From Coccinella septempunctata (taxonomy: Eukaryota > Arthropoda > Insecta > Coleoptera > Coccinellidae), in contig NC_058189.1 of NCBI RefSeq assembly GCF_907165205.1, forward strand, positions 50,866,270-50,930,269: a stretch of 64,000 nt of DNA, written 5' to 3'. The notes beneath the pieces were generated by a model. That model was not told the DNA's origin and searched no databases. It worked only from the letters and a program-made list of their open reading frames with translations. The position numbers and the translations under genes are program-made. How positions within the stretch are numbered: the stretch's first letter is position 1; every line of letters starts with the position of its first letter. Below are positions 36,501-47,900 of this stretch, piece by piece.

Positions 36501-37669
36501 TTCCTCCTTTGCCCCAAGTACCACAGCATTTAGAACAGAGGACGCCAATGGCGCAGGATAGAAAAGGTGAAGAGTATGTTAGGAAACCGCCCATGCTATC
36601 GAAAAATATTTTAGAACCACCAAAAGTGATGACAAACTTGAAGAAACAGGATGGAGCTGTTGAAACATTACAGATGCTGCAAGCCAAACAATCTGAGAAA
36701 AAAGAATTGTATCAAGAACCGGTTAACAGCATAGTCCAAGAAACGAATAAGACTGACAAACCCGTTTATGTTGTTTACCCAGTGAATACTCCCCCTATAA
36801 AACTAGATGTGATAGATTCCAACAAAAGGGAGAGTGTTGTGATTGGTACAAGAGCAGAGCTCCCGCTACCCCCGTCAGAAATAAACAAAGATTTCACTCA
36901 AGATAGAGACCCAATCATTGGCGTAATTGATAGGAACGATGCGCCTGTTCTGAAACCTCAGTCGAGACCTCCAGTTTTTCCTATGAAGTCTGATTTCCCG
37001 TACCCCCTCGAGAGGCCGGATATTTCTGGACTTCATCCTGTGCCGGATGCTTCTAATAACGGAATCGGATCAGAAGACATTTCCCATCCTGAAATCGAGG
37101 GAACCTATTTGTCTAATAATCAATGGAATACCGTGGATGGCAGCGTTGAATCGAGAATTGTCACTGGTAGTAAAGTGCACAACCAAGTATTCGCAGAAAA
37201 GCCAATAGCTGTCGCTTACACCCCAACCGAACCTCCACAGCAGGGTGTTCGTAACGACTATTTCAACCCCTCATCATCCGAATCTCCAGGTCCTAATGTT
37301 TTCTTCGTTTCCGCTAACCAGGAAACCGAGAAAAATCATAAAACTGAGGCTAATTCACATTCTCTATCCAATCACCGAATTGAAGATAATATCAGTGATA
37401 ATATGAATGTGAGAACTGAACAAGACTTTCAAGCTCCCTTCCAAGCGAGTGTTAAAGTGGATTCGCCATCACAAGGATGGTCGGTGATAAGAAGAAGCGA
37501 TGCAAAGTTAAAAAATCCCGAAGAAAGTGAAACAACCACTACGATTCAAGCTACTACGAGCGAATTCGATATAGAAAATTTCAAACCTCAACTTGAAGGT
37601 GGATTCAGGCCAATATACACGTTCCGAAGTGAGGATGCTAACACCAAAGTTGACGAAAGACAAGAATGA
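33527..37669 (+). CDS. Secreted Thr/Pro-rich (mucin-like) protein, 1,244 aa
   Basis: Coding exons are 33527-33703 (donor TTG|GTGAGT) and 34112-37669 (acceptor ATTTTCAG); the junction is phase 0 and in frame. The N-terminus has a signal peptide (Met-Glu-Leu-Lys then a hydrophobic stretch of about 16, cleavage near Asn-Ala). An ATG at 34148 is internal, since the frame joins cleanly upstream. The protein has no membrane segment. It contains acidic Asp/Tyr clusters (about residues 75-90, 235-250, 395-405), a run of more than 15 Thr followed by Pro (about 421-440), a proline-rich SH3-ligand-like belt (about 830-870) and a VYVVYPVNTPP motif (about 941). The motif HDFLN(I/L)PI occurs twice, once in each exon. 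A cuticular or extracellular-matrix role is possible, but I do not recognise a named family. An AATAAA at 38440 is a plausible polyadenylation signal. Confidence 0.85.
35196..35260 (+). repeat. Coding ACA/ACT trinucleotide repeat
   Basis: An imperfect (ACN)n microsatellite that encodes the poly-Thr run of the secreted protein, with mixed ACA, ACT, ACC and ACG codons. It is likely to vary in length between individuals. Confidence 0.8.
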
Positions 37670-40500
37670 TTATCTCTCGTAAAATGAAGTTGTTTCAATT
37701 TAGCCTTTTGAAAGTTATCTACTCGCATAGATAATTCCTCGATAATTTCGTTTATTTCAACCTGAATCGAGTTGATGCAATATATAAGACTGATTATAGC
37801 GAAAGTAGTATTTTATACTGCTTTCAAATATTTCTGTCGAAAAGAAAAAAAATTGCCAATCGAAAAAGATAATAAATTTCCCTTGTGTGGAGATATGTAC
37901 TCTTTTTGTTGGAAAAGTTACCTCGTGTATTTCTTATTCTTCGAAGACGAAGCTCTCTACTACAAAATATATAAAATATATATATTTTTGTTTGAATTGG
38001 GTGTTATGTAACGCAGTAAGCGATTCTTGGTAAACTTTATCCGCTAGTTTGATAGTGCTGTTATGATGAAAGATTATGAGACACAGAAATTAATATTTCT
38101 GAAGGACTGGGTATTTTCAGCGGGATCGCAAAAGCCAATTTGTCTTTCCCTCTGAAAATGGGTCATCGAAATTTAGGGCAGGAGAATGGGATTCTATTAT
38201 AAGCAATAATTATTACTCTATCCAATTTATAAGGGTTATACAAGGTATGAGCTCAGTCACAAATTAAATGTAAAAGAAATAGAAATAGCATATTTTATAA
38301 TATTCTTAATTACATTAGAAGGTTATTTATTTAATTTATTATTATTTATTTTATATCATAATGTACATATTTACCATGATAATCTTTTAAAAGAGAATGT
38401 TCATTTGTAATCATATTGGTCGGTTTGCGAATCGAATAATAAAGAAAAATTGAAAGGACTCCTTTCGAATTCCTGTATTTTCCTTATTTCCATGAACAAA
38501 ATGCTGAACGGGACAGAAAAATCATCGAAGACTTTTACATATTCGAAAAGAGTAACTTTTCTAGCAATAAATTTCCAACCTTCATGGATCTGAGTGCAAT
38601 CGTTTGGTCTTGACGAATTTTTTTCGGAATTTTCTGTCTGAATAACAGTAATATTTTCTTCTGGTTGGGGGTGAAAGGAAAAAAAGTTCTATTCAAGCTC
38701 TGACATAAGGATTTGTCATATAGTCTCGTTTAATCTAACATGATTGACTTTACTTTAAAGACCTCCTCTATCGATAAATTATCATTGACGTAGGTTTTTT
38801 CCGATTCTTTAAACTCACTAATGCACTATGAATAATCAAGGCAGAGAATCCCATTGAAATAAAATTATAAATGAAATCTTTCTTACCCAAGATAGGTAGA
38901 CAATAAATGATATTGAAGGAAATAGGGAATACTCCTTCTGACGAAAATGATGTATTTTTTATGAAATATCTTTGAAATGTCACATTTTGAAATAACCATT
39001 TCAACCGTTTCCCAAAAAAATTATTTTAAGTACTTAAGCCCGTTTGCAACAGCCCAGAATTCGCTAGAGAACTTACTCGAGAATTCATGCGCCGTGAATT
39101 CTTTACCGTTACATACGCACTTTCGGTAGAATTCACTGTTCAGTTTTGCATTCAAAATAATCTCTGCAGTTTTCTTACCAAAATTTGGTAGAGAATTCTC
39201 CAGCTCTTACAAACGGTCTTTAAAAATGAAAAAAAAAATGGGTAGTTAAAATTTAAAGCGTTTCGTTTCTATTGCACAAGTTGGCAACATCGATTGAAAT
39301 ATGCGTTGATAATAAATGACAACAAATACATTATCTTGATGAGATAGTCAAAGATGGCTGTCTATGAAGTCTGGTAAAATTTTATGGGATTTTTATGGCC
39401 GGTTACTGTTGAGGCTCGCCAGTGAGTATGCGCCTTATGATGGCTGTAAATCAACAACTGTTATTTTATAAACAAGTCCTTGTTCTTTTTATTTTCTAGT
39501 AGGCGCTGTTGTCAAATAGTAAACTAGAAACAAAGCGATTTAAATTTTAAAACCTCATATTTGAAGAATGATTTTGAATAGTTTCCGCAGTGCATTTGAA
39601 AAATTCATGAATGAAACTCATCATTATTTAAACTTGCATATGCTGTGATAACCCAAATTGAGGAGAATTCCCCATTCTCCATAGGTAGAGTCTAAAGTAT
39701 TAGCTCATGTTGAAAGAAGATTTATGGCTGTATGCGTTAAATGAGATTAAACCGTCAAAACGTCTTAATTCCATAGTAAATCTATACTTAAACTTGGTTT
39801 AAGGATTTAACCTTTGTTTAATGAAACATTGCATACGATCATTAATATATAACTTGAAAAAAGACCTTCTAAAATGCAATAAACATTCAACTGAAACGGA
39901 ATTGACCAATTTTCATATCCCACTTTTATGACAATCAATCCTCTATGAATGATGCCTAGAGTTATGTAATTTTGAAATACATATTATTTTAACATTTTGA
40001 CTGTCCCCATTCTAATTTTTTTTTCACCCCCCACGTTCAACACATTTATCGAAATATTAAGGTTACTTTTGAGTGATAAAATATATATTCTTCAAAAAAT
40101 TGATTCCGCAGCCATTTAATGAAGTGTTCATGTTCAAAATTTTCAAGTACAATGGAATGCTTGATGCTGACGTTTCTTGAATCACCTATGATTCATTATG
40201 ATTGAGGTCATCTATACATACTTCTACACGATGTGCAGCCCATATAAACTGATCACACTGTAGCGTTCATGAATAGTAACCATATTTATCTTGAACGTTA
40301 AATGAATCACATACGACTTATGAACTCCTGGCGAAAATCTTTATGCATCATATGTGATGCATGGGACAGTCAACGTGGTAATAATATTCTTAAAGATTTC
40401 TTCTTTTCAGGTTCATCTGTGGTAAGGGTGAACAGCAGAAGAGGTAAAGCAGTATAGGTTGAGATTAATAAAAATTGCAGAGTGTATATTTATATATATA
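37670..40500. other. 3' UTR and intergenic region
   Basis: 37670 to about 38465 is the probable 3' UTR of the secreted protein, ending near AATAATAAAGAAAAATTG. Beyond it, the element at 39035-39224 is the only structure seen. No gene. Confidence 0.5.
39035..39224. mobile_element. Short MITE with GCCCGTTTGCAACAGC ends
   Basis: TTAAGCCCGTTTGCAACAGC faces AGCTCTTACAAACGGTCTTT (inverse), with GAATTC-containing inner arms. About 35-bp TIRs with mismatches. Confidence 0.5.
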
Positions 40501-41068
40501 TTATGTTTTCCTTTCCATTATGCTCAAAATAAATTTAATATTTCCCTGGAGTCCCCGCAAAGATTCCTGCAAAGCAAGCCTTTTCGTCATATCATTTGAG
40601 GAGTCCACTTTTGTCCATCTGAAAATAAAATACATAACATTTAATAGTAACGATATGGAAACGTTCATAAGTATTTTTTTCTCAAAGAAACAGTATGATA
40701 TTTACAAGCCCTGATATTAGGATACTTACTGTCCAAAAGTTATTCTTTAATTACATCACTAGTACTTAGGATTTATGTATTGCCATGTAAAATTATATTT
40801 TCAATATTATACTCTCAACTAACCGATAAAACATAAACTCATTAAAATCGACGACAATGCGTGAAGTGTGAATATAATCCATAGACTATGATCAGAGACA
40901 AAGTTTGTCTCTGCTATGATATAATCAGACGAGTAAAAGAAGTACATACGTTTATCATTTCATGTTTCACGAAATAACGAAATGTGAGAGAAAAATATTA
41001 CTTACAAATTATTGTTAGTTTTGGGTGAGACTTGGTCCCTGCTCTCTTCCATCTTTGCTTTATTCGGT
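40501..41068 (-). CDS. Possible small exons (unassigned)
   Basis: Two minus-strand stretches look exon-like. 41011-41068 begins Met-Met-Ser-Pro-Asn-Lys and ends at a GTAAGT donor in phase 2. 40501-40618 follows a TATTTTATTTTCAG acceptor and reads open for 38 codons (Trp-Thr-Lys-Val-Asp...) to a TAA in the matching phase. Between them, at about 40735, TTTTGGACAGTAAGTA repeats the donor of SLC22 exon 9. They may be remnants of a duplicated SLC22 3' end or an unrelated small gene. Support is weak. Confidence 0.25.
40872..40926. mobile_element. Two nested micro-palindromes with flank duplications
   Basis: The inner insert (40893-40913) is CAGAGACAAA-G-TTTGTCTCTG between two copies of CTATGAT. 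When it and one CTATGAT are removed, the outer insert is the 11-bp palindrome CATAGACTATG between two exact copies of the 8-mer ATATAATC (40872-40879 and, restored, the right side). Confidence 0.7.
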
Positions 41069-41121
41069 GACATCATAGACTATTATTACTATTTATTAAA
41101 CGATATATTATTGTTATGTAT

Positions 41122-41163
41122 AGTATTGCCAAAGATTATAACTCTTTAATCTTTGAGTATTGT
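41122..41163. mobile_element. Micro-palindrome, CAAAGATTA type
   Basis: Insert 41130-41155 has arms CAAAGATTA and TAATCTTTG. The flanks AGTATTGC and AGTATTGT match at 7 of 8. Confidence 0.6.
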
Positions 41164-42967
41164 TTATTTACACTCTGGTAACTTCAAATGACTTGAAATA
41201 ACCTCACAAAACTGAAAACTAACCTAACTAGAAACATGGAAAAAATAAGGAATTTCTGTTAATCTCTCTATCTTTGGGCTTAACCATTGATGTATCGACT
41301 AGTAAAGGCAGTGGCGTATCGAGATTTCGTTTAGGGGGTAATATAAGAAGTTACATAGAAACAATGTTGAATACAGATCATATGAAATAATGAAAACGAT
41401 TAATAAAAATTGGTATGTCCAGAAAATGAGATGGTATATAACAAATAATTTAGCATACCTTTTCATTTTTACATTTTTGAAGCTCTATCAACTGGCAAAA
41501 ATTCAGTATAGTATTGCAGGCCTCCTAATGCTTCTTATAGCACGAGAGTGGGATTTAATAATGTATGCTACACAAACAAATCATATAAAAATTTTGGCAT
41601 CCAGCTTCCTTACTATTTGTTACTCTTCCAATACTTAAGTAGCTATGGTGAAAAGGACTGATATTTCGAAAATTTCGGTATTGTTTTGAATCATATATAA
41701 ACTATATACTTCAAATGAAACATATTTTATTCCTTCCAAGCTTTGAACTTGACATATACAGTATAGATACAAACTAACCCAATTTATTGTTTACAGCTAC
41801 ATAAACACATGTATAATAATCAGAGATTTCAAAGCAACAAGCAATAATTTTTAGACCAGACAAAATATGAATTGCGTTTACATGTAGACTTGAATATAAA
41901 AAATAATATCTAATACAATGACTGAGTCTTAGCTATAACATATGCATTCGTAAAGAGCCTTTAGATCAAATATGCTATCTCAAGAGTCTGTTCACTCCAT
42001 ACTCGTCGGGAATCGCGTGTACAACTAGAGAAACTCGATTCTTGGCAGAAAATTCTAGAAATGTTTTTCATATCACAGGTTTTATAGAACACGCAGACAG
42101 AAGAAACGGTGTTCTACGATTTGTATGATGCCGAAGAAACTCCAGTTTCATAAAACGCGGTTGTGCACGTAATCTCATCAGTCTGCAAATCTTGTTACAG
42201 GTTTCATGAAACGGGTTTCTGCAGTGTGTACCACGCTTAAGAGGGTTAAATGGTTCCTCTCAGGTATTCGACCCATAGACTTGCCTCTGCCGTCTAAATC
42301 CACTTACAACACAGCCAAATAGTAATTAAGCGCAAAGATTATAGCTATAATCGTAGTTGAGAAGTGTGTCGTGTAGTCTACGATAGTTTGGTAGAAATAC
42401 TTCAAATTCCCGGCGTTTTGGGCAAATTCCATAGCCCATCAAACTCGACCGATTTTTTTCAAATAATGTGATTGTAGCTTTATGTTATTCAAAGACCGAG
42501 ACCGATCAAAGTATCGGCCAAAGTCTTTGATGTATCTTACTCAGCGTAAAGAAAGAATTAAATAGGAGACGGTGCGGATTGCGGATCAAATTCGTAGTCT
42601 GGTCCCATAAATTCATCTATTACCCCGAAGATCTCATCTTCCGACTTGAAATATTTTTATTATGCACACGTATTGATATCTGAAAGGCGGATCAAACAAC
42701 CGACCGATGAGAAGCATCTAATAGGTGCTAGCTATAAAGAAATTTTCCACAAATCTCAAAATTTCTCATAATATCGGAAAGTATCACCAAAACGAAGTTC
42801 TGATTTGTCACCAGTTAGTCAAAAAGGATTACCGGTCACAAAACCAGTCAACAAAATAGTCCTTTATCAGCTGCAAACATAGGATTATTCTGAAGGTATT
42901 GTGGGAAATGTGAAATACCACATTGAGAACCAGTGAATCATGATTCAGAATCGATTCTAATGATTAA
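41164..42967. other. No supported gene
   Basis: AT-rich. The only structured item is a perfect 16-bp palindrome GATTATAGCTATAATC at 42337-42352, inside a CAAAGATTATAG context like the micro-palindromes but without matching flanks. Confidence 0.4.
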
Positions 42968-43152
42968 AGGTCCTCTCGTTTGCATAAAAAGTGTAGCACT
43001 TTTCTACACTCGATTTTAGTATTTGTTTGCTGATTGAATTTACACCAGTGTAGTTTATCTACATCTCCTTTTGATTATGTGTAGATAAACTACACTACAA
43101 ATCAAATCGAGTGTAGAAAAGTTCTACACTTTTTATGCAAACGAAAGGACCT
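42968..43152. mobile_element. AGGTCC palindromic MITE, copy 3 (185 bp)
   Basis: AGGTCCTCTCGTTTGCATAA...TTATGCAAACGAAAGGACCT; shortened in the middle, where the inner GAGGAGG segment of copies 1 and 2 is missing from both arms. Confidence 0.85.
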
Positions 43153-44955
43153 TAAAAAACATAAAGAAGTTATGTTTTACACCCAATTCGGAGAAACTGC
43201 CGTATTATGATTGAAAGACTATTTTTCGAGCATGGGCGAAAAGTTGTAGTTAATGTAAATAGTGAATATAAACGATAACTAAAAACTATTAAATTAAAGA
43301 TAAAATATTGAGCAAAAATTTTTAGCACATACAAGTTAGAGGTGGAGGACATACAAGTTAGAACCTACCAAAATAATTTTGACTCGCATATTTCGTACAG
43401 AAAGGCGGAAATCAATCAAACCATTACAACCAGACGTGCAAGAAATATTCATCTGGACAAGTTTTATTATTTTTTGATCATTCTAATGTATTCGGCAAAT
43501 TGTTGTTTGTTATTTATTCTTTGATGACGAAGGAATGCTATAATATCATGGGCTGGTTTGTTAATAAGATAAATACAGGCATATTATCTCAGTCTTGTCT
43601 TCTTTGGAACGTAAAATATAAATTTGGATCTCGAAAAATTATATTTTGTTCTTAATGGTATATGCCCAAAATTGCGATTGCGCGGTAACGCAAACTTGGG
43701 TATAGCCACGCGAAAGCTGAGGTAGTGGAGGTATCAGTGAAAGCTTTTTAGAATATCAATTTTTATGGGTGCTCTGCACCTCTCGCCACCGCTGAAATGC
43801 TGAAGCACCAACCAGATATTTTATTTTTCTGACTCGGTCCTCCACCTCATTCGTTACAAATACGATAACTCTGGAAAATTTACCTGAATAGAACAAGCAA
43901 TCAACATTTTGTTTCTAAATAGATTCAAAACTAAAGTTATTTTATAAAAGTATGAAATGTCATCCAGATTCACAGTCAAAATTCATACATAAATTATTAC
44001 ATACATTGATTCATTCTTAAAATACTACATCCCCTTATCAATATGATTCTGTTTGAGTTATGAGTTTATGAAATCTTTAAACAATGACTAGATTTGTTCA
44101 ATTGATTTAGGGTTAAGTTCGACAAATAGGCTTAAGAAAATTGTTTCTTTACCATATTAAACATTTATATATTATGTTTTTAGAAAAAGCAATGAATAAT
44201 AGAGCAACGAAAATATATGATAGATTATCATAATAATTTTTAAAACATAACAATGTAAAGAAGTAAAAATTTGTAATAATGAAAAGAATATAAATAACTT
44301 AAGTTGGTATAATAGTTGAAAAAAATTCAAATTTTCTGATTGATCTTGATAGGAAACAATAATCTATCTGAAGTTTATATTTACAATGATAATAAAAACT
44401 CCAAAGAATAGATTAACAGTTGTACGATACATCCTCATATGTTACATCAAAATATAAGCAGATTTAAAAAGTATAATCGCATTTTTCAAACGTATTCAGA
44501 TTATCTCAGAGAAAAATTCATGTAATTGATAGTGTTGTTCGATTGAAACTTTGCTGCAGGTTTAATAGTTTTGTAAAAAAAAACGTAAAAAGAACACAGT
44601 TGATCCAGATTTTGATTCAAGTAAATTTAATCTTCAAATGCAATTTCTTACATTACTTCGTTGGAGTGCAGACTAAAAATGAGATATAGTTGTCGATTTT
44701 TGACTTCACCCCCGAACTCTCATTTGCAAAAGAAATTTCATGGAGCCAAGAAATAAATTCAATTTTTTTTTAATGAATGAAAATATTGTTTTTATTTCAT
44801 AGTTTCTAATATATTATATATGTACTGCCAGAGTCTCTGGTACTGCCTTTTGAATCTTTAATTCATTCAGATTTGAAGAAGGCTTCTTGAAATTCCAACA
44901 AATATATGAATTAACTTTGAAATGCCGTTATACACCAAGTCAATTAAAGCCTAAT
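43153..44955. other. Intergenic region downstream of SLC22
   Basis: No coding region seen. The part nearest 44956 should be the 3' UTR of the minus-strand SLC22 gene. Confidence 0.4.
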
Positions 44956-47900
44956 CAAACTTTAACATTGTTCATTGGCTCTTCCTCCATTTGTTGAATT
45001 TCAGTCTTTTTCCTGGAAATATTGAAATAATATATTAAATATTTGATCCTTTAGACCTCAATGTACAGGGTGGGCAAAATTCATTGTCTACTGGGGGGAT
45101 CTCAAGAACTACAGCAGCTAGAAGAAAACGGATGACACATTCTCGATTTATTTTTCCTGACTAATCCAAATCTGAAAGCCGAACCGCCCTATCATTTCTA
45201 GATTTTGAGTTATAAATAAAAATTGAGATTTTGACGATTTCGAAAAGTTCTCATAACTTTTTTGTCTTTGAAGTAACAGATCTGAAACTTGAACCTTCTT
45301 GGGTGTAATATACTTGTGTCATTGCGCATCCTCATAATAAGTGGGGATGTCATATGTAGAATGAAATAAACTAATAAAGAACCGTTTAGATCAAGACATG
45401 ATAGAGATTATTATTATAGCGAACCCACACAACAGAATACGAAATATAACATGGCGCAGTCGATTTAGCGAACTATAGTAAAAAGTTAATTCAAAATAGT
45501 AAAAAATTCAATTAATAAAAGTTGAATTGAAACGTAGAAATAGGTATTATTTGAAACCAATGTATACTAATAATCAATTGTATTATGATAGTGATGATGA
45601 TGATGATTGTAGCTTTGATAAAAGATGAAACATTGCCAGAAACTTCCAAATGTGAAATCGAATGTAAATCAGAGATTGAAAATGAGAAAAATGTAATTGA
45701 TAATGAAATTGATGTTCAGCCTTCAACCTCTCGAACACCAGTCTCTCGATATGGAAGAAAGATTAAAAAACCTGATCTTTTATCCTATTCATAATTTGTA
45801 AATATAATTATTCTTATGTAAATAATATTGTGAATATTTATTCAATAATGCATAAATCCAAATTATTTTTTTCTTTTGTAAAATAAGGGAGATGTAATAT
45901 ACTTGTGTCATTGCGCATCCTCATGATAAGTGGGGATGTCATATGTAGAATGAAATAAACTAATAAAGAACAGTTTAGATCAAGACATGATAGAGATTAT
46001 TATTATAGCGAACCCACACAACAGAATACGAAATATAACATTGGGCACTTTTATAAGTAGAATCTACTGACAAAAGATTTTTTCCAATTCAAAAATTACA
46101 AATTCAATAAAAATTTGCATTTCAGAAAACGAATGTTCGCCTAATGATTCGAAAGTGCCTGTGGAAGGTTCAAGTTTCAGATCTGTAACTTCAAATACAA
46201 AAAAGTTATGAGAACTTTTCGAAATCGTAAACATCTAATTTTCTACTAATTACTCAAAAACGAAGAATCGTAGGAAGCTAAGATTTTCGCCATTCTTTGT
46301 TTCTCTGAAAAAGAGCTCGGAAATGTGTCATCAGTTTTCTTCTAGCTGCTATAGTTCTCAGTAGACAACGAATTTTTCCCCTCCTGTACTTTTGTTTCAA
46401 AATTGTTTTTTGTACTTACTGTCCAAAAGATTCCCCTTCTTCCATGGTTTCTGGAAGTTTTTTATTCAATGTTTCAGGTAACAACAAACTCAGCACTCCT
46501 CCTATTAACGTAATTATTCCAAAAATGACTAGAGGTAACGGCTGCCATATTTTGTTCTACAAATTAATTCATCAACAACACAAGTATTTTTGGACAATGG
46601 TCCGCTTACCAAGACATTAATGTATGGCGCCAACACAGAACCAACTCGGGCACAAGTGGAGCAAGCCCCCAAACCTGCATTTCTAATAACAGTAGGGAAC
46701 TGTTCAGTCGAAAATATATAAATTGTTCCATATGCTGATGTAACTGCCAATTTCCCAACCATAGCAGCGAGTACAATGAAAAAATATTGATCTGTAAAAA
46801 AAATCATCTTGACTATTGAACAAAACTCTCTTCTGAGAAATTGAAAGATCTGTTCCAACTGGATAATTGCTCGTTTTGAATTATTTTATCACCTAAAATC
46901 TTTATATAAAGGGTGTTTTATGCAAAGTGTCCACTAGAAGTATCTAGAGAACCAAAAGAAATTCATTTCTGGTAATTTGTGGATCAAGAAAAAGCTGAAA
47001 ACTATCTTGAGATTTCAACACCTCCTAGACCTAGAGTCTAGATCGGCGTTTGCAGATCTGAGTTCAGAAAAATTTAATAATTGGTTACTTGAGGAACTTC
47101 TATCTCATCAAACTCACCAGCTGAAATGATAAGGGAGGAGAGTAAAGCCATCCCTGCTACAATCATACATCCACATTGCACCCTTTTCCTACCCCACCTA
47201 TTCAGAACCACAATGAGAAAGGCATATGCTGGTATCTCAACTAAGCCAGACAGAACGAAATTTATGTACGGGTTTCCACCTAAATTATTTGTGCTCCACG
47301 ACAATCCATAATAAGTTATGTTACAAGCAAACCTGTAAATTGCAATTACTAATCATTGAATAAATTCATAATCTACATCGTTTCAACTTCATACCAATCG
47401 AAAAATATAATTAAGGCACGCCTTCGTAATTTCGGATACTTGAAAATATCCAATACCGTTGATTCCTTCTTTCCGGGATTGTCAGTCTTCTCTATTTCAC
47501 TTATTAGCATTTCATCCAGGACATTATCTGTCACATGCACTCGATTTTCTTTCGCTGCACGTTGAATTAGTTCCTTGGCTTCTACTAATCTGTTTTTCGA
47601 AAGCAGCCATCTAACCGACTCTGGAATAAACCTAAAATAATTATGTTTTTGGCAGGTAATGCTATGCATCTATATACAATTCAACAGTGGTAGTGATAAT
47701 CGAAATTTTCATCAACCACTTACATTCTGGAATCATTAACTATTCTCAGAATCATTCTAATCAAATAATAAATAAAAATAGATCCTATAGATTCAAATAC
47801 ATGGAACTCATCATAAGGGTATCATATGATTATATGTAACTCTTTCATTAGGGTACAGTTTTCAGATCATATGATCACCATTTTCGAAAATAAACAAAGG

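Larger units (their letters stand above)
45065..46387. mobile_element. MITE family R, copy 2, in SLC22 intron 9
   Basis: TA-flanked ends ACAGGGTGGGCAAAATTC and GAATTTTTCCCCTCCTGT with arms matching copy 1 (18218-20160). It is interrupted at 45304 by a small LTR element. Confidence 0.8.
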
